In this document: positions 8,316 to 16,768 of the stretch, one piece after another
How the letters are laid out: each line of letters begins with the position of its first letter
How positions within the stretch are numbered: the first letter of the stretch is position 1
Source of the DNA: Caldatribacterium sp964426875
Lineage (GTDB): Bacteria; Atribacterota; Atribacteria; Atribacterales; Caldatribacteriaceae
DNA length: 64,000 nt
NCBI GenBank assembly: GCA_964426875.1
Contig: CAYRSB010000007.1
Location: 1 to 64,000, forward strand
Direction of reading: 5' to 3'
Made by a program: the position numbers and the translations under genes
The notes under the pieces: model-generated
The model's database searches: none
What the model was told of the DNA's origin: nothing
Seen by the model: the letters and a program-made list of their open reading frames with translations, nothing else

Positions 8316-9102
8316 GAACTATCAGATGGCCCTCAAGGTGAGAGAGACTCTCTATGTGGGGCGGACCGGATTTCAGGAAATCGCTGTCGTCGATACCTAC
8401 CTCTTTGGCCGGGTACTCCTTCTTGATGGCATTGTGCAGACCACCGAGAAAGACGAATTCATGTACCATGAGATGCTCGTGCACCCGGCCATGGTGACGC
8501 ACCCGTCTCCCCGCAAGGTCTTCATCGTGGGAGGAGGTGATGGGGGAGCCTCCCGGGAAATCCTGAAGCATCCGGTGGATGAGGTGGTTCTCGTGGACAT
8601 TGACGAGGGTGTCATAGAGGTGTGTCAAAAGTACTTTCCGCAGCTCGGCCGATGGAACGATCCTCGCCTGCAGGTCCATATCGGTGATGCTGCCGAGTAC
8701 ATTGCCAAAACGGAGGAGATTTTTGACGTCATCATCATGGATTCCACTGATCCCATTCCCCGGGGGGTAGCTGAGCCCCTCTTTTCCCCAAAGTTCTATC
8801 AGGATGCCTTTGCGCACCTCTCTCCTGACGGGATACTCGTTTCTCAGATGGAGCCGCCTTTCTTTGAGGAGGAGCGGGTGAAAAAGCTCTGGAAGCACTT
8901 GGGGGTCTTTCCCATTCTTCGCCTTTACTGGGGACTCGTGCCGACCTATCCAGGAGGGGTCTGGAGCTACATCATTGCCTCCAAAAAGTACGATCCGGCA
9001 AAGGCAGGGCGGGAGCTTCCCTTCCCCACCCGGTACTACTCTTCTGCCATCCATCAGGCAGCCTTTGTGCTTCCGCCGTTTTTGAAGGAAATATTCCGCT
9101 GA
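8284..9102 (+). CDS. speE: Spermidine (polyamine aminopropyl) synthase
   Basis: SpeE (272 aa) transfers aminopropyl from decarboxylated SAM to putrescine or another amine. The cofactor-binding motif is IVGGGDGGASRE near residue 83; VDIDEGV and the catalytic MDSTDPI near residue 155 follow. YHEMLVHPAM in the N-terminal part is also a family hallmark. Overlap with speD implies coupled synthesis. Thermophilic relatives often accept longer amines, so spermidine as the sole product is an assumption. Confidence 0.94.
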   Translation: MELWYVQNYIENYQMALKVRETLYVGRTGFQEIAVVDTYLFGRVLLLDGIVQTTEKDEFMYHEMLVHPAMVTHPSPRKVFIVGGGDGGASREILKHPVDEVVLVDIDEGVIEVCQKYFPQLGRWNDPRLQVHIGDAAEYIAKTEEIFDVIIMDSTDPIPRGVAEPLFSPKFYQDAFAHLSPDGILVSQMEPPFFEEERVKKLWKHLGVFPILRLYWGLVPTYPGGVWSYIIASKKYDPAKAGRELPFPTRYYSSAIHQAAFVLPPFLKEIFR

Positions 9103-9112
9103 GGGGTGGGGG

Positions 9113-10423
9113 TTATGCCTTCCCCCATTCCCGCTCGATATCGGTGAGGAGTTTCTTGCCTACCCGGGCAAGGAGCGAACGTCGGTGGAAAAAGAGCCCC
9201 TCGTAGTGGGCCAGCGTGGCGTACCTTTCGTACTGCAGGGTGGAATCAGAGGGGAGAGGGTAAACGAAAGAGGAAAAGGTATAGAAATCCCGCACTGAGA
9301 GAGGCGAGGAAAAGGCGGCACCTTTCCCCGTAGGAAGGACGTGATTCGGTCCGTACCCGTAATCACCCAGGGCCACCGGAGCGTAGGGACCGAGGAAGAT
9401 GGTCCCACCGCGTACTGCTCCCAAAATCTCAAGGGGCTTTTCGGTGAGAACCTCCACGTGCTCTGGGGCCAGGAGGTCGACGGTAGCACAGGCCACTTCC
9501 ACTGTCTCCACTTGGTAGAGGAAGATGGGGAGTGCCCGCTCCAGGGGGAAGTTCTCGAGCTCTCTTTCAAGGTACTTTTTGGTCGCAAAGAGCAGGGCCT
9601 CACTTGGGGAGAGGAGGATGCTCAAGGAGAGCGAGTCGTGCTCGGCCTGGGCAAGGAGATCAAGTGCCACCCATTCCGCCGGGGCGCTCTCATCGGCTAT
9701 AATCACTACCTCCGAGGGGCCGGCCAGGACATCAGTCCCCACAATGCCCTGAAGGCACTTTTTGGCTACCGTCACGTAGATATTCCCGGGACCCACAATT
9801 TTCTCGGCAGGGGGAATGCTCTCGGTGCCAAAGCAGGCTGCTGCCACCGCCTGTACTCCTCCCACCCGGTAGACCTCCTTCACTCCCAAAAACGCTGCTA
9901 CCGCTAAGGTTTCCTCCCGGACCGAGCCGTCTTTCTGCGGAGGGGTAAAGAGGGCTATTTCTTTTACCCCGGCTATCTGGGCTGGAATCACCGTCATGAG
10001 GCAGGAAGAGGGGTAGGCGAACCTTCCCCCCGGCACATAGGCAGCCACTCTCCGCAAAGGGCGAACGATTTCCCCAAGGAGAGAGGGAAAGCGCTCGGAA
10101 AAGTGTGAGGAGAACCTCTGAGATTCATGGAAGGAACGAATGTTCTGGGCGGCAAAGGCGACAGCCTCTTTGAAGTCTTTCGGAGATTTTTCCCAGGTCC
10201 TTTCTATGTCTTTTTCCGGGATGCGAAGCTCTTCAGGGGAACACCCGTCAAGCTTCTCGGTATACTCTCGGACGGCGGCATCTCCTCTTTCCTTGACTGC
10301 TTCGATGATATCTCTCACCTTGTCTTCTATTTTTTTCAAGGTGTTGTAGAGGTCTCGGCGGCTCAGGGCGACGTCTTTCTCCACATCTTCGGGTTTTGCA
10401 AGAGGCTTAAGAACAATCTTCAC
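9113..10423 (-). CDS. hisD: Histidinol dehydrogenase
   Basis: HisD (436 aa) oxidises histidinol to histidine in two NAD-dependent steps and binds zinc. Visible motifs are GPGNIYVTVAKK near residue 225, DVLAGPSEVV, the zinc-ligand segment LAQAEHD near residue 260, and LAPEHVEV near residue 325. It is the third gene of the minus-strand order hisZ-hisG-hisD and overlaps hisG by 17 bases. It ends ten bases from speE, so the two operons converge with no obvious terminator between them. Confidence 0.96.
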   Translation of the reverse strand: MKIVLKPLAKPEDVEKDVALSRRDLYNTLKKIEDKVRDIIEAVKERGDAAVREYTEKLDGCSPEELRIPEKDIERTWEKSPKDFKEAVAFAAQNIRSFHESQRFSSHFSERFPSLLGEIVRPLRRVAAYVPGGRFAYPSSCLMTVIPAQIAGVKEIALFTPPQKDGSVREETLAVAAFLGVKEVYRVGGVQAVAAACFGTESIPPAEKIVGPGNIYVTVAKKCLQGIVGTDVLAGPSEVVIIADESAPAEWVALDLLAQAEHDSLSLSILLSPSEALLFATKKYLERELENFPLERALPIFLYQVETVEVACATVDLLAPEHVEVLTEKPLEILGAVRGGTIFLGPYAPVALGDYGYGPNHVLPTGKGAAFSSPLSVRDFYTFSSFVYPLPSDSTLQYERYATLAHYEGLFFHRRSLLARVGKKLLTDIEREWGKA

Positions 10424-11048
10424 TGGAGATCACTTCCTTCAGGCTTTTGACGAATACTTCAATGGCCTGTGTTTTGGTTTTTATGCTCACCCGGTTGGCC
10501 ACAAGACGAGTAGAAATGGGCACAATCTCTTCCAGTACATGGAGGCGGTTCTCCCGCAGGGTTTTCCCGGTGGAGACGAGGTCCACGATGGCATCGGCAA
10601 TGCCGATGGCTGGGGCAAGCTCGATAGAACCGTAGAGAGCGACGACATCGGCGTTGACCCCCTTTTCCTGGAGATAACGGCGGGTGAAGTGTGGGTACTT
10701 CGTGGCGATGCGGATGCGTTCCTGTTTCAGGAGGTCTCCTCTGGTTGTCCCTTCCGGCCCGGCGAGAACCATGGTGCATTTTCCGATGCCAAGGTCGAGC
10801 AGTTCGTACACTTCGTTTTCCCGCTCCAAGAGAATGTCCTTTCCCACAAGACCAAGGTCTGCCGCTCCGTACTCCACGTATGTGGCCACGTCCTTAGGGT
10901 GAGAGAGGATGATTCGCCAGGGAAGGTCGGGGTCGTCGACCACAAGCTGCCGGGAGGGTAAAACGAGGGAGAAGGACAAAAGGCGCGAGACTACTTCCAC
11001 CACCTCCTCTTTGAGCCTTCCGGTGGGAAGGGTAATGGTGAGCTTCAT
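10407..11048 (-). CDS. hisG: ATP phosphoribosyltransferase catalytic subunit, short form
   Basis: HisG (213 aa) condenses ATP with PRPP in the first step of histidine synthesis. It is the short form, lacking the C-terminal regulatory domain, so it needs HisZ, which is encoded directly upstream. Family motifs are LPTGRL at the N-terminus, GAADLGLVGKD near residue 85 and DAIVDLVSTGKTL near residue 155. The ATG overlaps the hisZ stop by one base (TAATG). Confidence 0.95.
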   Translation of the reverse strand: MKLTITLPTGRLKEEVVEVVSRLLSFSLVLPSRQLVVDDPDLPWRIILSHPKDVATYVEYGAADLGLVGKDILLERENEVYELLDLGIGKCTMVLAGPEGTTRGDLLKQERIRIATKYPHFTRRYLQEKGVNADVVALYGSIELAPAIGIADAIVDLVSTGKTLRENRLHVLEEIVPISTRLVANRVSIKTKTQAIEVFVKSLKEVISSEDCS

Positions 11049-12238
11049 TACCGTCTTTCCTCCTCAAGAAGACGTTGAACTTCATCTTCGGTGAGGCTCT
11101 CAAGGGTAAAGGAACCCTGAGGGGTGACAAGGCGAATTGCGTTCTCTCTGTGTTCCTCAAGAATGAGGATTACTCCCCTGTGCCGCAAGGCCTGAGCAAG
11201 CCGAAAGGCTCTTTTTCGCAGCGGGGAAGGGAAAGAGAGCACAGGGAGGGTCCCCCTTTCTTCCCCCAGAGGTTCTTCTTTCTGTTTGGCTTCAAGGACT
11301 CGCTCCAGGAACAGAGCAAAACCACAGGCAGGAAGGTCTCTCCCGAACACCGAGAAGAGCTCGTCGTATCTTCCCCCTGCAAGGAGAGGGTACCCCACAT
11401 GAGGGGAGAACCCTTCAAAGACAATCCCCGTGTAGTAGTCAAAGTCGCGCACAAGACCTATGTTGATGGAAAGCCGCTCGGCGAGGCCAAAGTCGTTCAG
11501 GATGTCAAAAACCTGGCTGAGTTCCTCCACGGCCCTCTGCCACTCCCGGTTTTGGGGGAGCAAAGGGGCAAGGTCATTGAGGAGGGCTCTTTTGCCTCGC
11601 AGAAAGGGAAGACGAAAGAGAAGAGCAAAAGAAGACGGAAAGGCAGTGTTTGAGCAAAGGTGCTCAAGAGTCACAAAGTCCCTCTTTTTGATGAGCTGTC
11701 GTGCCACCTCTTTTTGGGGAGCATCGAGGGGAAGGGCCTCAAGGAGGCCTCTGAAGACTCCCGCATGCCCCACGTCCACCTCAAAATTTTTCATCCCCGC
11801 CCTTTCTAAGGCAAGGAGAGCCAGGGCGATGACCTCGGCATCTTTTGTTACCCCTCCCTGTCCGATGTTCTCAAGGCCAATCTGGGTGAATTCGCTCTCG
11901 GTACGGAAAGGGGAGGAAGGGTAGCGGAAGACCTTGCCGCTGTAGTAGACCCGGAGGGGGAAAGAAAGGTTGTTGTCCTGGGAGTACATCCTGGCCACAG
12001 AAGTGGTAAACTCCGGCCGCAGGCACACGAGCTTACCATCACGGTCCACGAACTTGTAAACTCGCTCGCGCATCTCCTTGTTGAGAGTCTTCTCAAGAGT
12101 GGTGTAGTACTCGAGGGTGGGTGGCTCCACCTCAACGTATCCCCAGCTTTCAAAAAGATCTCTCAGATTGGTCTCAATGGTTCGGCGGATTTTTGCCTCC
12201 CAGGGGTATATATCTTTCATGCCAAAAACCAATTCCAA
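11048..12238 (-). CDS. hisZ: ATP phosphoribosyltransferase regulatory subunit
   Basis: HisZ (about 396 aa) is a class II aminoacyl-tRNA synthetase-like paralogue of HisRS that regulates short HisG and does not charge tRNA. The N-terminus GMKDIYPWEAKIRR, the motif LRPEFTTSVARM near residue 85 and the C-terminal AGGRYDELFSVFG show the HisRS fold. TTG 12238 lies behind GGAAGGAG; ATG 12220 is an alternative start. The position directly before short hisG supports HisZ rather than hisS. Confidence 0.9.
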   Translation of the reverse strand: MELVFGMKDIYPWEAKIRRTIETNLRDLFESWGYVEVEPPTLEYYTTLEKTLNKEMRERVYKFVDRDGKLVCLRPEFTTSVARMYSQDNNLSFPLRVYYSGKVFRYPSSPFRTESEFTQIGLENIGQGGVTKDAEVIALALLALERAGMKNFEVDVGHAGVFRGLLEALPLDAPQKEVARQLIKKRDFVTLEHLCSNTAFPSSFALLFRLPFLRGKRALLNDLAPLLPQNREWQRAVEELSQVFDILNDFGLAERLSINIGLVRDFDYYTGIVFEGFSPHVGYPLLAGGRYDELFSVFGRDLPACGFALFLERVLEAKQKEEPLGEERGTLPVLSFPSPLRKRAFRLAQALRHRGVILILEEHRENAIRLVTPQGSFTLESLTEDEVQRLLEEERR

Positions 12239-12262
12239 TTTTCCTGCTCCTTCCTTTATAAT
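12233..12262 (+). promoter_or_regulatory. Candidate promoter of purC
   Basis: TATAAT (12257-12262) has TTCCAA (12233-12238) 18 bases upstream. It overlaps the hisZ start region on the other strand, so the two promoters may interfere with each other. Confidence 0.5.
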
Positions 12263-12271
12263 GTTACAAAA

Positions 12272-12300
12272 AGTATAGGAGCATTTCCTAGGGTTTGCAA
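12272..12300 (-). promoter_or_regulatory. Promoter of hisZGD
   Basis: On the minus strand TTGCAA (12300-12295) is followed after 17 bases by TATACT (12277-12272), about 35 bases upstream of the hisZ start. It faces the purC promoter. Confidence 0.65.
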
Positions 12301-12333
12301 GAAGCCTGGAACAGGACTTTCTGGAGGAGGACA

Positions 12334-13356
12334 ATGGGAAGCGTCAAGGATCTTGTGGTTCTGTCTTCGCCGATAGATGAGGAACCCGGCCGGGGGAAGT
12401 TCGTGTTCTCTGACCGGTATTCGGTTTTCGACTGGGGAGAAATGCCCAACACCATTCCCCAGAAAGGTGCGTCGCTGTGCCTTATCGGTGCTCACTTTTT
12501 TGAGAAACTCGAGAAGATGGGCATTCCCACCCATTACCTGGGGGTGGAAGAAGAAGGCAGGGTCAAAAGGCTTTCAGAGCTCAAAGAACCGACAAATATC
12601 ATGCACGTGCGGTTGGTGCGGGTTATTCTCCCCTCTCGCATAGAGGGTAACTACGATTACGGTCTCTATCGCCGCATTCGGGGGAATTTCCTCATCCCCT
12701 TTGAATTCATCTACCGCAATACCATTCCAGAGAATTCGAGTTTGAGGAAACGCATCGAGGAAGGGAAAGCGGCACCTTCCGATTTCGGCCTTGTAGAGCT
12801 CCCGCCCCCCGGTGTACCTCTTGAGCGACCCGTTCTTGATGTCTCCACGAAACTGGAAGAGCAGGATCGGTACCTGAGCTGGAGGGAAGTGGAGGCTTTG
12901 GGTATCCTTTCCCCGGAAGAAATCGAAAAAACTCAAGAGATTCTCATTCTGGTAGACCGCTTCGTCACCCGGGAGGCCTACCGCATCGGTGTGGAGAATG
13001 AGGACGGGAAGATAGAATTGGCTTTTGATGGGGAGAGAAAATTCCTTCTCGTGGACGTGGTGGGAACGCCGGATGAGTGCCGCTTCACCTTCCGGGGCAT
13101 GCCGATGAGCAAGGAAATCCTCCGCTCCTTCTACCGTAAAACCGAATGGTACCGGGAGGTGCAGAAGGTCAAGGAGGCCCACTCCACAGGATGGAAGGCC
13201 TACGTTACGACTTCCCCGCCTCCCCTTCCTCCCGAGCTTGTGCAGCTTGTAGGCTGGGTCTACCAGCGCATCGCCATGGACTTCACTCAGAGAGAGTGGT
13301 TCCCCGGGGTGCCCTCTCTTGAGGAAATTGTTGATAAGTTCCTTGAGCTCGTTTAA
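12334..13356 (+). CDS. purC: SAICAR synthetase-like protein (long PurC form)
   Basis: This 340-aa protein matches phosphoribosylaminoimidazole-succinocarboxamide synthase of the longer type found in some thermophiles and archaea. The N-terminal FVFSDRYSVFDWGEMPNTI is the PurC nucleotide-binding region, HVRLVRVI and FIYRNTI follow, and the C-terminal half carries ILILVDRFVTREAYRIGVE. It would join aspartate to CAIR in purine synthesis. The ATG at 12334 follows GGAGGAGG. No other purine genes lie beside it, so it may be a detached pathway gene. Confidence 0.85.
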   Translation: MGSVKDLVVLSSPIDEEPGRGKFVFSDRYSVFDWGEMPNTIPQKGASLCLIGAHFFEKLEKMGIPTHYLGVEEEGRVKRLSELKEPTNIMHVRLVRVILPSRIEGNYDYGLYRRIRGNFLIPFEFIYRNTIPENSSLRKRIEEGKAAPSDFGLVELPPPGVPLERPVLDVSTKLEEQDRYLSWREVEALGILSPEEIEKTQEILILVDRFVTREAYRIGVENEDGKIELAFDGERKFLLVDVVGTPDECRFTFRGMPMSKEILRSFYRKTEWYREVQKVKEAHSTGWKAYVTTSPPPLPPELVQLVGWVYQRIAMDFTQREWFPGVPSLEEIVDKFLELV

Positions 13357-13367
13357 AATATACTTGT

Positions 13368-13443
13368 GCGCCCGTAGCTCAAAGGACAGAGCAGCAGCCT
13401 CCTAAGCTGCAGGTTGAGGGTTCGAGTCCCGCCGGGCGCACCA
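13368..13443 (+). tRNA. tRNA-Arg (anticodon CCT)
   Basis: A complete cloverleaf is visible. Acceptor stem GCGCCCG pairs with CGGGCGC, D-stem GCTC pairs with GAGC, anticodon stem GCAGC pairs with GCTGC around the loop CTCCTAA, and the T-arm contains GGGTTCGAGTCCC. The anticodon CCT reads AGG. The 3' CCA is encoded. It starts 11 bases after the purC stop. Confidence 0.96.
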
Positions 13444-13603
13444 GGATTTCCCAGGTTTTAAAGATTGCCCCAACCTTAGTTTAGCGTTTCTCTTGAGGCT
13501 TTCCTCATTTTCAAGCTTTTGGGCGTGGAGCTTTGAGGCTTCTTTGAACCTTTTCCGTGTGATACCATGTATGCTATAGGAGCCAGAAAGGGGGACTTTT
13601 GGG

Positions 13604-14134
13604 ATGAAGAAGTTCCTTTTTGTGAGTTTGTGCTTTTTGCTCTTTTTGGGGGCATGTGAGGGCAATTTTCCCGACCCTCGTAAGGAGGAGGTGAGGGGCC
13701 TCCTGAATCGCTACGGCAACGCTCTCCTTGCTGGGGACTACAACATGGCCAGGTCCTGCCTTGTCCCTGGGGGGCCGAGGGACAAGAATTTTGACCTCAC
13801 CTTCAACACCATCCAGAACATCCTCCACACCGAGCCGCAGTATTCTCAGGGGGTGTGTAGCCTACCACTTTTCGGAGTAGCAATTGAAAAGATTGTCTGG
13901 GGAGAGGTTTGGGCAGAGGTGCATCTGAAGAGCCGCCAGGTGTGCGGTTTTTGCGAGAGCACCTGGGTTATACCCTATCCGGTACCCCTTCCTGAGTACG
14001 CCTATTCCACCCCTCCCTATCCTCCGCAGGACGTTTCTCCCTTCAACCAGTGGGTCTGTTTTGAGAACTTCTTTTTGATTGACAGCGATACCGTACTTCT
14101 CAAAAAGGTTGGCGATGAGTGGTTGATATATTGA
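13604..14134 (+). CDS. Putative lipoprotein of unknown function
   Basis: This 176-aa protein has a typical lipoprotein signal: MKKFLF, a hydrophobic stretch and the lipobox LGAC with Cys at residue 18. The mature part starts with a helix (EEVRGLLNRYGNALLAGDY) of the kind seen in small NTF2-like secreted domains, and holds six further cysteines, including a CGFC pair. No specific family is recognised. It converges with the next gene on the minus strand. Confidence 0.7.
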   Translation: MKKFLFVSLCFLLFLGACEGNFPDPRKEEVRGLLNRYGNALLAGDYNMARSCLVPGGPRDKNFDLTFNTIQNILHTEPQYSQGVCSLPLFGVAIEKIVWGEVWAEVHLKSRQVCGFCESTWVIPYPVPLPEYAYSTPPYPPQDVSPFNQWVCFENFFLIDSDTVLLKKVGDEWLIY

Positions 14135-14202
14135 GAAAATAGGCAACGATATACTTACCCAAAATCCAGGAGCCCACTGCCCTCAAGGTGCAGATAGCAC
14201 CC

Positions 14203-14694
14203 TTAGGGTTGCCGTGGCATTTCGTTCTTAGACTTCGCCAGGACTTGGTTGGAGTCGTCGACAAGCTCGAGGACTGCAGAGTGTGCGTACAGGCCACACT
14301 GGGCGCGGAACCAGAAGGCGGCTTTCTGCCCTGGATTGATAACGCTCTGAGGAATGTATTCGGCAGTGTTGCTGATATAGCCCATGTCTTCGGTGAAGAA
14401 TGTCACCTTTGCCTTGATGTCATACGCTGGCACGTCTGCGACATTTTCAATCGTCCCCAAGATGAGAGCCTGGTTTTTGTCGACAATGTACCAGTACCAA
14501 TCGCAGATCTGGAGGCGGACCGGTGGCAAAGATGAAGGGGTTAACTGGGGCAACTCCTGAACTGCTCCCACCACTGGCGCATTCAGGGTGAGCCATTGGG
14601 ACTGGAGTTTGTAGTACCAGGCTCCGAAAACAGCAAAGAGAGCAAGAGCTGCAACAACAAGGATGGATAGCTCAAGCTTCAGGCCCTTTTCCAA
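14203..14694 (-). CDS. Membrane-anchored FxLYD-like protein
   Basis: This 163-aa protein has one N-terminal membrane helix (residues 9-27, rich in Leu, Ala and Val) and an outside domain. Segments such as LILGTIENVADVPAYDIKAKVTFF and the final DDSNQVLA resemble the immunoglobulin-like FxLYD family, which occurs in envelope proteins of unknown role. No enzyme motifs are seen. It lies in an accessory region and has no operon partner. Confidence 0.55.
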   Translation of the reverse strand: MEKGLKLELSILVVAALALFAVFGAWYYKLQSQWLTLNAPVVGAVQELPQLTPSSLPPVRLQICDWYWYIVDKNQALILGTIENVADVPAYDIKAKVTFFTEDMGYISNTAEYIPQSVINPGQKAAFWFRAQCGLYAHSAVLELVDDSNQVLAKSKNEMPRQP

Positions 14695-15012
14695 GACACG
14701 TCGCCTCTTTTATCCGCACTGAACACCCCCTCCTTCACTCTCACTCATGAAGCACCAAGCACGATTCCCGCTTCCCTCTGTTTGCTCCACACGTGTGCCT
14801 CATGTCTCTTCCTGTATACCCCATCCACTATACAATAATACCACAGTCGGTGACTTTAGGGGAGTCACAACGAGAATTATAAGGTCCTCTGGAGGTTCAT
14901 GAATTGTAGTGGTGAGATATTCTTTTTCCAAAACAAGAATCGGGGATGGAATTCCAAAGGGGCAAATGATGTCGCTTCTTTGCCGAAGGGTGGCAAATGT
15001 CTCTGAGGATGT
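14695..15012. other. Intergenic region without a recognised gene
   Basis: About 320 bases with no credible coding frame. A six-base inverted repeat, GTGACT (14850-14855) and AGTCAC (14863-14868), lies about 155 bases upstream of the FxLYD-like gene and could be an operator; nothing else supports that. Confidence 0.4.
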
Positions 15013-15666
15013 CTAATCGGCTCCAAGATGCCAGTGGTAGGGGTGAGCCGATATCATGAGGAATACTTTTTCCCTCCTGCGGGGGTCGTTGACCATGACG
15101 CCCACTTCAGGAAGCGGCCCAATCCCACCGACCTTGGGATACCGGGGCAAAAACAACGTCTCCCGTAAACGCTTGACTACGTTGTCCCGCTGGCGCCAGA
15201 GAAGGCGGGCAATGGTAAATGTCATGGGATAGGCGTCCCAGGGTCCCCGGACGATGCCTTTGGGGTCGAACTTGCCTTCCTCTTAAAACAGGTACCCCTT
15301 GGGTCCAAAGGAAGTGACAAGGACGATGGCCGCGATGTCTCTTTGGGTTCCCTCCACTTCGTATCTGGCGCCACAGGCATAGTCCAGGAAATACCCGAGC
15401 ACGGCGTCAAATCCATCGAGAATGTGGTGGTGTTTGTTACCCGGTTCAACCTCGACGGCCACAAAAGCACCGGGCAGGGTACGCCCGGCAGCGGTGAGTG
15501 TTCCCTGCACCAGGAGGTCGGGGCGTCTCCCTCGCTCTACGCCTCTGACAGTGAAGACTCCCCGTCGGGAGTCCTGAGGCAGGCGGCGTTCGTGGAAAAC
15601 TCTCAATCCCCTTGCCTCCAACCAACTGGCCACTTCCAGGACTACGGCAAGCTCACCTTGACCCAT
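15013..15666 (-). pseudogene. PD-(D/E)XK nuclease-like protein gene interrupted by one stop codon
   Basis: One reading frame of 217 codons is broken only by TAA at 15285-15283. The first 127 residues hold RRPDLLVQG and AFVAVEVEPGNK, an arrangement (PD, then ExE with a basic residue) like a PD-(D/E)XK nuclease core. The 89 residues after the stop continue smoothly (EEGKFDPKGIVRGPWDAYP) and are rich in charged residues and tryptophan. A single AAA or AAG to TAA change would explain it. The family and function are not recognised beyond this fold guess. Confidence 0.45.
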
Positions 15667-16007
15667 AGGCCTGGATCTCCACCGTTTCTCTCGGTTGCCA
15701 GCCCAAGGACCACTTTGTTTTTCATTTTGTACCGTAGGGAGAGAATTCTGTCAAGGACGCTGAGGATAACCGGTGAGGTTGAGGGTTTTGCGGGCGACAG
15801 AAGAGAAAGGTACGACCCTCTTTTTTCAAGTCACTGCGACTTTCTTACCCTCACGAGGAGGCCTATTCCCGGTTTTTGCGGTTGCATTCTGTGGCCTTGC
15901 ATCGCCTGGAGATGGTCCAAGTTGACTTCAGTTTTCGTCCTCTGACACCATGTAGTATTCTCTCCGGTAAGAACGCGCGCCAGAGTATTCTCAAGGAGGT
16001 TGTAAGG
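15667..16007. other. Intergenic region without a recognised gene
   Basis: About 340 bases between two broken genes. No coding frame, repeat or terminator is convincing. AAGGAGG at 15993-15999 belongs to the nitroreductase pseudogene that follows. Confidence 0.4.
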
Positions 16008-16666
16008 ATGAAGCGTTTGACCTTTTTGGTGTTTGCCCTTGCAGGTTGCTTGAGTGTGGGGATAGTGGGGCTCTAAACAAGGCCCAGTGAATCGAGGTCA
16101 TTTCTATTCTCACTAAGGCTAGAACGGCGAAGGCCTTCACTGAGGAGGAAGTGGCGGATGGAGATCTCGAAATTATCCTTCGGGCGGGAATCAACGCACC
16201 CAGTGCGTGGAACAGACAGCCATGGCACTTTTCGGTGGTACGTGATCAGACGATTCTTGAGGAGATGGAACAGAGTATGGGGTTTACTCCTCCACCGGGC
16301 AGGCAAATCCCTCCTCCAGGTGGAGCGGCTCAACCACCCTGGGGGCTTTCGCTTTCGTCAGCCAAAGTTGCCATCGTCATCTCCGGTGCAAGCGAGTTGT
16401 CCACGGATTCCTTTGACTGTGGACTGGCCTGCCAGAGTATGTCCATTGCCGCAATGGTTTTAGGATATGGCACCAAGATTACGTTTCCCCTGTGAATACT
16501 ATCAATGGCGAGAAAAAAAGAGTACTTCCACAAGCTCTTAGGTATACCTGAGGGAATGCATACTGTTGCGGTACTCCTTGTTGGTGTCTCTGAAGAGAGG
16601 GTTGACGCCATAACCAGTGCTACGCCGAGGAAGACCCCTGAGGAAGTAGTGACGTACGTTGGGTAA
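16008..16666 (+). pseudogene. Decayed exported nitroreductase-family protein gene
   Basis: ATG 16008, behind AAGGAGG, encodes a signal-like peptide (MKRLTFLVFALAGC) that ends at TAA 16074-16076. A second frame (about 16091-16495) then encodes a nitroreductase core: KARTAKAFTEEEVADGDLEI, RAGINAPSAWNRQPWHFSVV and FDCGLACQSMSIAAMVLGYG. The C-terminal part (KEYFHKLLGIPEGM to TYVG, stop 16664-16666) lies in a third frame after a run of seven A. At least two frame changes, one near the signal peptide and one near the A-run, are needed, so the gene is dead. Intact relatives are FMN-dependent oxidoreductases. Confidence 0.7.
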
Positions 16667-16768
16667 GGTAGCAATATCAAACGAGGGCGGTAGCTGCAAC
16701 CATCGCCCTCTGTATGTCGACATTCTTTTAGATTTCTGTATAGGGATTTTCTGGTAACTGTGAAGGAG

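Noticed and set aside
11048..12238. hisS (histidyl-tRNA synthetase)
   Set aside because: The protein is HisRS-like but is encoded directly before a short HisG that lacks its regulatory domain, which identifies HisZ.
13402..13665. A small minus-strand protein over the tRNA-Arg gene
   Set aside because: It reads through the tRNA and gives the typical artefact of translated tRNA sequence.
14850..14868. An operator formed by GTGACT and AGTCAC
   Set aside because: A six-base inverted repeat is expected by chance in a window of this size and no regulator gene is adjacent.
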